From CAUZEO01 sp963578625 (GTDB lineage: Bacteria; Verrucomicrobiota; Kiritimatiellia; SLOV01), in assembly GCA_963578625.1 (NCBI GenBank), contig CAUZEO010000156.1, positions 1-11,720 on the forward strand: DNA of 11,720 nucleotides, given 5' to 3'. Numbering within the stretch: position 1 is the stretch's first letter; every line of letters begins with the position of its first letter. Positions 1 through 6,348 of the stretch are shown one piece after another. The translations under genes were made by a program, and so were the position numbers. The notes under the pieces are model-generated. The model saw only the letters and a program-made list of their open reading frames with translations, searched no databases and was not told the DNA's origin.

Positions 1-2511
1 CAGCCGCCGGTGGTGGACGGGGTGCTGGACGACGCCTGCTGGAAGACGGCGGAGCAGGAGGGCGATTTCAGTGTATACAGCCACGCAGACCGGATGCATC
101 CGGAGCGGACCACCTTCCAGATCTGCCTCGACGACGAGGCGATCTACCTGGCCGTGCGAGGCCGAGTGAAGGAGATGGAGCCGTTCAAGGCCCGGATGGC
201 CAAGACGGCAGGCGAATTCATGTACAGCCACGGCGGGGTATTCGAGATTTTCTTCGAGCCGCGCGCCGGCAGCGGGCAGTACCAGCAGTACCTCCTGCAT
301 GCCAACGGCTCGAAACTGATCTCGCTCTCACGCCACAACATTCTGCGCACCGCCAACGATCAGTTCATCCGTTCCGCCACCACCCTCACCGATGACGGGT
401 TTCTCCTCGAGGCGGCATTTCCCTTCGGCCTGCTGGACCTCGAACCGGGCGTGACGGACACCTGGGGCTTCAACGTCTACCGCGTCCACGATCTATACGA
501 TCTCGACTTCGACAAGGACGGTTTCTACAGCGCCTGGAACTCGACCCACGGAAACCCGTTCGGCACTCCCGAATATTTTGGGAGGCTTCACATGGACCTC
601 GACCCGTCGCCGTTTCACTGGGACGTGGATCTGCCGCGCGAGCCGCAAGCCGGGGATGATGCGATCGAAGCACGGCTCTCCAATCGGACCGGCAGCGAGT
701 TCTCCGGAGCACTGGCCCTGGAGATTGCACCGGTGGGCGGGGAAGCGGCGGTCTACGAACAGGCGGTACGGTTCGGGCCCGACGAATCAAGAACCATTTC
801 GGTCCGCCATGCTGTATCGGCGGCGGACGAGGAAGCGCTGGTAACAGTTCGCCTCGTCGATGAGGAGGGCCGTACGCAGTACGTGGGCGGCGCGCAGAAG
901 CGGGATCTGACGCCGGCGGATGCGTGGGCGCCGCCTCTGCCGACGGATGAGGAAGAGAAGCTCGGGTTCATCGCTTTCACCCGACCCTGGCAGGAACCGG
1001 TACTCTACCGCTCCGTGCCCCGCGCGGAGGAACGGCTGGAGCGCCTGTCCATCCGCCTGAGCCCCGGTGAGTTTGAGCCGCTCGTTTTCTCGCTTTACCC
1101 TTTGCGGGATGCGAAAGCGCTTCCCGTTAGCGCATCAGACCTCCGTGAGTCAAACGGAAAGGTGATCGATCGTGCGGACATCCGCGTGGGCCGCGTGACC
1201 CATCAATCCGTCTGGCAGAATCCGACCACCTTCGAGGCGGTCGAGCACCTGGTGCGGCGCTGCGAGACCGTGAACCTGGTGGCAGGCCGGAGTCAACGAA
1301 TGTGGCTGACCGTCCAGGCAGACGCAAGAGCTCACCCCGGGAGCTACACGGGTACGGTTTCCGTTGGATCACGCGAGATTCCGATGACGGTGGAAGTGCT
1401 GCCCATCGACTTGGCCCCGGTGGAGGACATGGGCTACTTCATGTACCATCCGGACCTGCGGTGGGACCTCGTTCCGGACCGGGACCTCTGGGAAAACATC
1501 GCCCGGGACCTGGCCGACCACGGGATGACGACGGCTACGCTGTACTACCAGGCAACACGGCAGGATGAGTCTTCCGGCAAGCGCGTCCTCGCCGACCTCG
1601 ATACGTACATCAATCCCAGCTTCGGCATCCCTTATGCGTCGTTGATAGAGATCTACGGCCAGGCCGGCCTGGGTCGACATCAGCCGCTGATTGACGTACT
1701 TTCCCAATACGATGTTGCGCACGACCCGAACCTGGTGGTCGCACTGCACAAGGAGTATCTCCGGCGCGGCTGGCCGAAGGTCGCCTTCTATATAAATGAC
1801 GAGATCGAATATGAAAGTCGAATCGCCGAGGCGCGCCGCACGCTGAAGTTGCTGGAGGAAGCCGCGCCGGACCTGATGACCACAACGGCGCTGGGACCGA
1901 AAGGCGCCAAGGCGCTGGGGGAGAAATACGACATCTGGATCGGGTGCAGCCGGCCGGAGATGATCGAGTTCTGCAATTCGCTCGGCAAGAATCCGTGGAC
2001 CTACAGCTGCCGGGCCGTCCACGATATCAGCCCGGCCTTCGAGAGGTTCTTCTTCGGGCGGTTTCCCTGGAAGATCGGGCTGAAGGGTGTGGGATTGTGG
2101 TCCTACCTCGAGGACGGCGAGGTCTTCTTCGACCGGTTCGGCAACAGCTTCGGCTACTCGGCCGATTTCAACTTCCGTCCGGAGTGGAAGCACCGGTACG
2201 GCTTCGTTATTGCCGAGGACGGGAACATCATACCGACCGTAGCGTGGGAAGGTGTGCGCGAAGGCATCGACGACATGCGCTACCTTCGCACGCTGGAGAA
2301 AGCGGTGCACGAGGCGGCGGAATCCGGCTCCCCCGCCACCCGCGAAACAGGCAGAGCCGGACAGGACCTTCTCAGCCGAATCCGTTCCAAGACCGACCCC
2401 ACTCACGGCCTGCGGGACAAGGAGTACGGAAGAAACTGGCAGGCCTTCGGCGATCTGGCCGGGGACCGGGACCGGATCATCGACGCAATCCTCGCCATTG
2501 AAACCCCCTGA
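1..2511 (+). CDS. CBM9-like + DUF4091/GH123-like glycoside hydrolase candidate, 5' partial
   Basis: The frame is open from the first base (Gln-Pro-Pro before the GTG at 10) to TGA at 2509-2511, 836 codons. The first visible residues, PPVVDGVLDDACW, are the usual opening of a CBM9-like domain, so the true start and probably a signal peptide lie upstream; GTG 10 is not a credible start. Residues are counted here from that GTG. About 1-195 is CBM9-like (FEIFFEP, WGFNVYR). About 200-300 is a beta-rich linker domain. About 320-480 matches the N-terminal sandwich of DUF4091/GH123 proteins (GEFEPLVFSLYPLRD, HPGSYTGTVSV). About 485-770 fits the TIM barrel, with YINDE and the terminal WEGVREGIDDMRYL signature. 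In GH123 an adjacent Asp-Glu pair is catalytic (beta-N-acetylgalactosaminidase, substrate-assisted); the Asp597-Glu598 pair (codons 1798-1803) is the candidate here. The domain family is well supported, the substrate is not. It converges with the DUF4838 operon. Confidence 0.92.
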   Translation, partial: QPPVVDGVLDDACWKTAEQEGDFSVYSHADRMHPERTTFQICLDDEAIYLAVRGRVKEMEPFKARMAKTAGEFMYSHGGVFEIFFEPRAGSGQYQQYLLHANGSKLISLSRHNILRTANDQFIRSATTLTDDGFLLEAAFPFGLLDLEPGVTDTWGFNVYRVHDLYDLDFDKDGFYSAWNSTHGNPFGTPEYFGRLHMDLDPSPFHWDVDLPREPQAGDDAIEARLSNRTGSEFSGALALEIAPVGGEAAVYEQAVRFGPDESRTISVRHAVSAADEEALVTVRLVDEEGRTQYVGGAQKRDLTPADAWAPPLPTDEEEKLGFIAFTRPWQEPVLYRSVPRAEERLERLSIRLSPGEFEPLVFSLYPLRDAKALPVSASDLRESNGKVIDRADIRVGRVTHQSVWQNPTTFEAVEHLVRRCETVNLVAGRSQRMWLTVQADARAHPGSYTGTVSVGSREIPMTVEVLPIDLAPVEDMGYFMYHPDLRWDLVPDRDLWENIARDLADHGMTTATLYYQATRQDESSGKRVLADLDTYINPSFGIPYASLIEIYGQAGLGRHQPLIDVLSQYDVAHDPNLVVALHKEYLRRGWPKVAFYINDEIEYESRIAEARRTLKLLEEAAPDLMTTTALGPKGAKALGEKYDIWIGCSRPEMIEFCNSLGKNPWTYSCRAVHDISPAFERFFFGRFPWKIGLKGVGLWSYLEDGEVFFDRFGNSFGYSADFNFRPEWKHRYGFVIAEDGNIIPTVAWEGVREGIDDMRYLRTLEKAVHEAAESGSPATRETGRAGQDLLSRIRSKTDPTHGLRDKEYGRNWQAFGDLAGDRDRIIDAILAIETP

Positions 2512-2518
2512 CTTCACC

Positions 2519-2539
2519 CTCGTAATCGTACTCGCAATC
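2519..2539. repeat. Degenerate GTAATCGTACTCG-type simple repeat
   Basis: Just after the GH123-like gene lies a short run of related hexamers: CTCGTAATCG followed by TACTCGCAATC. On the other strand it reads as GATTGCGAGTAC then GATTACGAG. From memory, longer runs of alternating GATTAC/GAGTAC units are frequent in environmental bacterial genomes, often beside small mobile or intervening-sequence genes. Only about 21 nt is present here, so it may be a decayed remnant or chance. Confidence 0.3.
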
Positions 2540-2781
2540 ACCAATCAGAATTCGAGTCTTTTCGGTGAACGATAACGGGCGACCATTACGACCTGCGAAT
2601 GAGTCGGCCACGCCGATGTCGTCGAGAGGCCGAAATTCGACAAGGTTCGCGACAAGGGAGACGAATGGACGGCGAGAATCGAAGAGCGTAAAATACCCGG
2701 ATAAGAGAACCCGCGGCTGATAATGGAGGAGAAACGACCTCCGCACCTTAGCCGAAACAATGCAGCACCTCGGTGGATTAA

Positions 2782-2799
2782 ACCACGAAACACACGAAA
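2782..2799. repeat. ACCACGAAA-CACACGAAA direct repeat motif
   Basis: Two adjacent 9-mers, ACCACGAAA and CACACGAAA, differ at two positions and form a tiny tandem repeat. From memory this is close to a motif that recurs in intergenic regions of many environmental bacteria, often next to GxxExxY-family genes. No such gene is present here. The repeat is visible; its identity as a dispersed element is recalled rather than shown. Confidence 0.35.
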
Positions 2800-2818
2800 G
2801 TTTGATGCCGTTTCGAAT

Positions 2819-2879
2819 CTACGACATCCCTCACCAATTGGTGTCGTAGGACCGCGTACGGTCTATGAACACAGTTGTG
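2819..2879. repeat. Cluster of three palindromes, REP/MITE-like element candidate
   Basis: The first palindrome has arms CTACGACA (2819-2826) and TGTCGTAG (2842-2849). Inside it is the perfect 10-mer ACCAATTGGT (2833-2842). Removing the seven bases 2826-2832 (ATCCCTC) would leave a perfect 24-nt palindrome. Its last four bases are GTAG, followed at once by GACCG-CGTA-CGGTC (2850-2863), a 5-bp stem with a 4-nt loop. Six bases later CACA-GT-TGTG (2870-2879) forms a third small stem. GTAG followed by an imperfect palindrome is the layout of REP sequences mobilised by RAYT (Y1_Tnp) transposases, but no transposase is in the window. No T-run follows on either strand, so a terminator is less likely. 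Copy number cannot be judged from one copy. Confidence 0.45.
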
Positions 2880-2914
2880 GGTAAGGGTCAGGCATGAATG
2901 AAGCGGTGGGCGCT

Positions 2915-5900
2915 CTACAACTCCACCTGCCTCACCCGGACATTATCCATATCCAGCACACCGCCCGCGCCGTCCTGCAGCCGGTAACTGCCGAACCCCA
3001 GAAAGATCTCGTCGTCTTTCGCGTCGTGATCGTAGTAAGGCAACGGACGATCGTTGAGTCGAACCCATTCCCCCTGCCCAGCGCGAAGATATCCGGTCAC
3101 CTGTCTTTGATTGGTGTCGACGACCAGCTTCATCCCGAACCAATTGCCCACTTCAGCGAAACCTCCCAGGCCGTGATGTTCGTTTTCGTATATCCGCCGG
3201 CCACCGTCTACTTTGGATTGTGAAATCGCCGCCAGGTCGCCGCGGTCCGGCCAGGCAATCATCGTGCCCAGGTACTTTCCGTTGGCATCGACGACGGAGA
3301 GCGTTGGTTGATTTCCCGCCAGACCATGGCGCCGATAGTCGACCTCAACCGAAAATACTCCAGGGAGGACCTGCACCGCGTGAAAAGGCACGATATCGCT
3401 CGGACAGGTTTCGTTGACATCGCAGACCGCGAACCGGTTGCCGTCGCGCTCGACCACCTTCCACGATCCGTCCCATCCCCGGTTGGCGTAAACGGTGTTC
3501 TCATACCATCCGTCCAGGCCGATCAGCCTGCTTTCGCCCGACTCGGCAGCAAATGCCGGACCTTCGAAGTCGCAGTTCCAAAGCAACCGGCCGCCGTCTT
3601 CGGCATGGTTGAAGGTGATGACGCCGAAGCGTTCGGGATTCCGGAATCCCCCCAAAGTCGAGGACCAGCCGGAATAGGGCGGCGCACCCTCCTCTGTATA
3701 CCGGTTACGGCAAAGATTGAACCGCCAGGTTGAGCCGGGCGCGGGGACCAGCTTCCACGCCGCGAAGGGAAGAGCCGCCCGCAGTTCCCAGTAGTCGTCC
3801 CCCACCGCTGTCTTCACCTCGACGCCTGAGTTCCAGGTAATGGTCGAACTCGCGGCAATGGCGGTGGGATTCTCCCGCGCATCATAGACCGTGCCCAGGC
3901 TATTGATGCAGAACTGGTAGTAGTCTTCGCCTTTTCCGGCAGGGTCCACGAACAGTTCGATGGAATCGTCACTGAAGCCGCCGATGTCATTCTCCCGGGT
4001 GGCGGCCAGGATATTGGAAACGTAGGGCTCCCTGCACCGGGCCAGGATGTAAAGGCGCTCGCCGTCGTGCGCCAGTTTGAACGCGGTCTTCTGGAGAACC
4101 GGTTCATTCTTGATGGTCTTGGAAATCTCGAGGGGCAGCGCGTCCGCCCAGGTCGCGTCGTCCGCCCAATCCACGCCGTCGGATACCGTGGTGTGGGCAA
4201 CCGCCGCGGTCCCGATAGGCGCAAACTCCGACAGTGCGGAATCCTCGTACCGAGCGCGACCCTTGACCAGGTGCTGCATGATCCCGGCGTCGACCAATTC
4301 TACGCGCTTGCGGTACAGCGACCCTTCCTCCGTGGCCAGCCGCGCCTGTTCGAGATACCCGGCCACCTCCTCCAGGAATTCCGCGGTGCCCAGCTTGCCC
4401 CACCATGCCCGAGCCGTGTCTCCGCCGCCCAGGCTCATCCAGCGGTCCTCGAGGGCTGTGTAGAACCGGTTCATCCCGGCTGCAGCGGGGCCGAAAAACA
4501 ACTCGTAGTACTCCGCGAGCCCCTTCTCGATATCCAGTTCATATTCGTCGAAAAGCTTCACCCGCCAGTACACGTTCATGAAATCCAGGACCGGATTGGC
4601 ATAGGCAATGCCCGCCCGCGTCGTCCCGGAATACGTTGCGGCCACCGTGCGGTCCAGCACCCCGCCCATGTACCCGCCGATCCGCCGGAGACGTCGCACG
4701 TCCTCCGCGTGAACCCGCGGCACCATGCAGGGGAACGGCCACTCATCCATGAACGGTTTACAGGGATACTCGTACGTGGTGAAAAACCGGGCCTTGTTTT
4801 TCTCCACGTACTCCTCGATGCGCCGGTAGTCGCGCTCGCGGTACGCGGGGTCGTGATAACCCTGGTAAAATTTGCAAAATGTGACGGAGACATTGGGTTC
4901 GAAGACCAGGCCCGTCGGCGGCAGGGTGTAATTGAAGTACGCAATCCCCGAGACCATGGCATCGGGATGGGTCTTGTGAACTTCGCGGGCCACCTGGTTC
5001 ACGAAACCCCAGACGTAATGGCTGGCATCGCCGCCGAGCCCGACGTCGTTGCGATAAAGCGGTACGCACGTCGAGCACCCGCACATGTTCTGATTGTCGT
5101 TGGGAACCACCGGGAAAAAATTTCCCGATGCGGCATGGTACGCGGACGGGAACGGTTCCGGCTTGCCGTCGAAGTAGTCGCGCGCGATTTCCACCACCTG
5201 ATCGAGAAAGCTAGTGGAGGAAAAGCAGTGCTGCACGGAGTACTGGTAGCCCAACTGTTTCATCCGATCGTAATTCTTGGTGCTGAACCATTCGGGATGC
5301 GATTCGCCGAGGGCCTTGTCGTATCCGTGGAAGGAATGGTTGGCGTTGTAACGCATGCCTCCCCAGTATTTCAGGCGGACCCAGTACAGGAGGCTGGTGC
5401 GGCTGTTCACCCACGTGGTCTGGAACGTCTCCGGACGGTCCCAATCGGTAAAGGTCAGGACCTCTGTGTTGCTGAACAGCGGATAGTTCTGCCGGATGGC
5501 TGCGTCCGGCCTGCGCCGAAGATCCAGGTCCTTCACCGCCACGCTGGGGAGGTCCGGAATAATCTCGCCGATCTCCTCGTTGGGATAGTACCAGCGAACG
5601 CCCAGCGTCCGCTCCAGGAAGTCGTGAACGGCATAGCACGTGGCGATCTTGTCGGTGACTGCCTCGTAGATGCTCATGTAGCTGGCGTAATCGACCTCGG
5701 AATGAATATCGGAGTCGTACCCCATCAGCATCAGGACATCCGGAAGGGTCTTCACGACGTATTCCTGTTCCCCTAGATCCTCCTGCTTGAAACCCAGTTT
5801 CCGCGTGGCCTCGCCCTCCCCCACCAGAATCCGGTTCCCCTCTACGGCGGCGGGTTCGCGCACGATAGGCAGTTCTGCGCCGGAGATCTTCTTCAGGTAG

Positions 5901-6079
5901 TGCTGCAGTTCAAAAGCCGCCACCTGCGCCGGGGCGCGCGGGTTTTCCGCAAGCACGATAGTCGCGTTCGGGCGGCCGTCGACGGTGAGTTGAAGGGGTT
6001 CCGCGGCGGTGAGGTTTGATGCCGCCATGAAAGCGAAGAGGACGGCGGCACCTCGCGCTATGAAATGAAGTACTCTCAT
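2915..6079 (-). CDS. Secreted DUF4838 protein with GH67N-like, CBM9-like and C-terminal jelly-roll domains (1054 aa)
   Basis: The ATG at 6079 is followed by a basic N-terminus, a hydrophobic core (AAVLFAFMAAS) and a likely type I cleavage near residue 26 (NLTAA/EP). About 28-185 resembles the non-catalytic alpha-glucuronidase N-domain (GH67N-like: FELQHYLKKISGAELPI, FLERTLGVRWYYP). About 190-490 is DUF4838: HPEWF at 261-265, PND at 326-328, a Cys cluster C333-x-C335-x-x-C338, and EPNV followed by TFCKF. About 490-630 is helical. About 632-830 is a CBM9-like module (DDSIELFVDP). About 850-1054 is a beta-sandwich ending LDMDNVRVRQVEL. The function is unknown; a cell-surface or periplasmic role on polysaccharide is inferred from the modules. 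The start overlaps the stop of the upstream ALDH remnant (ATGA), with AAGG 8-11 nt before the ATG, suggesting translational coupling. The Cys cluster suggests a metal site or disulfides. Confidence 0.94.
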   Translation of the reverse strand: MRVLHFIARGAAVLFAFMAASNLTAAEPLQLTVDGRPNATIVLAENPRAPAQVAAFELQHYLKKISGAELPIVREPAAVEGNRILVGEGEATRKLGFKQEDLGEQEYVVKTLPDVLMLMGYDSDIHSEVDYASYMSIYEAVTDKIATCYAVHDFLERTLGVRWYYPNEEIGEIIPDLPSVAVKDLDLRRRPDAAIRQNYPLFSNTEVLTFTDWDRPETFQTTWVNSRTSLLYWVRLKYWGGMRYNANHSFHGYDKALGESHPEWFSTKNYDRMKQLGYQYSVQHCFSSTSFLDQVVEIARDYFDGKPEPFPSAYHAASGNFFPVVPNDNQNMCGCSTCVPLYRNDVGLGGDASHYVWGFVNQVAREVHKTHPDAMVSGIAYFNYTLPPTGLVFEPNVSVTFCKFYQGYHDPAYRERDYRRIEEYVEKNKARFFTTYEYPCKPFMDEWPFPCMVPRVHAEDVRRLRRIGGYMGGVLDRTVAATYSGTTRAGIAYANPVLDFMNVYWRVKLFDEYELDIEKGLAEYYELFFGPAAAGMNRFYTALEDRWMSLGGGDTARAWWGKLGTAEFLEEVAGYLEQARLATEEGSLYRKRVELVDAGIMQHLVKGRARYEDSALSEFAPIGTAAVAHTTVSDGVDWADDATWADALPLEISKTIKNEPVLQKTAFKLAHDGERLYILARCREPYVSNILAATRENDIGGFSDDSIELFVDPAGKGEDYYQFCINSLGTVYDARENPTAIAASSTITWNSGVEVKTAVGDDYWELRAALPFAAWKLVPAPGSTWRFNLCRNRYTEEGAPPYSGWSSTLGGFRNPERFGVITFNHAEDGGRLLWNCDFEGPAFAAESGESRLIGLDGWYENTVYANRGWDGSWKVVERDGNRFAVCDVNETCPSDIVPFHAVQVLPGVFSVEVDYRRHGLAGNQPTLSVVDANGKYLGTMIAWPDRGDLAAISQSKVDGGRRIYENEHHGLGGFAEVGNWFGMKLVVDTNQRQVTGYLRAGQGEWVRLNDRPLPYYDHDAKDDEIFLGFGSYRLQDGAGGVLDMDNVRVRQVEL

Positions 6080-6255
6080 GTCATCGCCTTGAAGAGATCC
6101 TCTAATTCGTAAGCGTTTTCGACGGCGGCGTCCATCTCCACTTGCGTCCCGCGTGCCGCCGAACCGATGATCTCCCCGGTGACCGGATTGACGATATCGG
6201 AAAAGGCATCGCCGTCCGTGTACTCGCCATTGATGAAATGCCGGCAGGTTTTCAT
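6076..6255 (-). pseudogene. Aldehyde dehydrogenase N-terminal remnant, 59 aa
   Basis: From ATG at 6255 the peptide contains HFINGEYTDGDAFSDIVNP followed by VTGEIIGSAARGTQVEMDAA. This is the characteristic opening of NAD(P)-dependent aldehyde dehydrogenases (INGEW, then NPATGEVI, then DVDAAV). Similarity fades after ENAYE. The peptide then ends with ELEDLFKAMT and TGA at 6076-6078, so more than 400 residues of a normal ALDH (about 480 aa), including the cofactor site and catalytic Cys, are absent. No further ALDH piece is found downstream; the next base run is the signal peptide of the DUF4838 protein, overlapping as ATGA. The frame extends upstream to 6312, but the homology begins near residue 1 of the 59-aa version. 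No Shine-Dalgarno is obvious. It is enzymatically dead as written. It could be a deletion scar, or a retained leader whose translation feeds the next gene. Confidence 0.62.
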
Positions 6256-6305
6256 GACGGAAAGGATGTCATAGCCTGGAGCGCAAAGGCAAGGGTGAGG
6301 GACCC

Positions 6306-6332
6306 GCAGCACGGCTATCCGACCCGTGCTAC
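6306..6332. other. Short hairpin between the large DUF4838 gene and the ALDH remnant
   Basis: GCAGCACGG (6306-6314) and CCGTGCTAC (6324-6332) pair at eight of nine positions around a 9-nt loop, in the roughly 90-nt spacer after the TAA of the 1435-aa gene. No T-run follows on the minus strand, so it does not look like an efficient intrinsic terminator. It could be an attenuator, an RNA-stability element or chance. Confidence 0.25.
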
Positions 6333-6348
6333 GTACCCTGCCGGCAGC

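Larger units (their letters stand above)
2512..2914. other. Intergenic region between convergent genes, no gene seen
   Basis: These 403 bp separate the TGA of the GH123-like gene from the TAG of the minus-strand DUF4838 gene. Frames crossing it on both strands show no recognisable domain or plausible start, and I treat them as non-coding. I see no clear intrinsic terminator (GC stem followed by a T-run) on either strand. It holds short motifs that look like dispersed repeats near 2519-2539 and 2782-2799, a small GGAGG/CCTCC hairpin near 2725-2745, and a compact palindrome cluster at 2819-2879. Its A+T content appears higher than that of the flanking genes. It is probably a gap that has collected small repeats. 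Confidence 0.7.

Noticed and set aside
10..12. GTG at position 10 as the true start of the first gene
   Set aside because: The frame is open upstream to the window edge, the Pro-Pro before it belongs to the conserved opening of the CBM9-like domain, and no ribosome-binding site or signal peptide is present.
1369..2544. Minus-strand ORF (391 codons) opposite the GH123-like gene
   Set aside because: It is antisense to the conserved barrel and its terminal signature; no domain motif is seen in it.
2725..2745. GGAGG/CCTCC hairpin as a terminator of the GH123-like gene
   Set aside because: The stem is only 5 bp with an 8-nt loop, no T-run follows, and it lies more than 200 bp after the stop codon.
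2477..2746. Minus-strand ORF (89 codons) in the convergent gap
   Set aside because: It overlaps the 3' end of the GH123-like gene and translates the repeat-like stretch as an acidic IGDCEYDYEGE segment; no family resemblance or good start.
4067..5776. Long plus-strand ORF (569 codons) opposite the 1054-aa DUF4838 gene
   Set aside because: It lies wholly antisense to a gene with clear signal peptide and domain motifs, and its translation is Arg/Gly/His/Val-rich with no recognisable motif. It is an expected shadow of GC-rich codon use.
6256..6312. Longer form of the ALDH remnant starting at 6312
   Set aside because: The extra 19 residues (Cys/Pro-rich) are not ALDH-like, whereas homology starts right after the Met at 6255.
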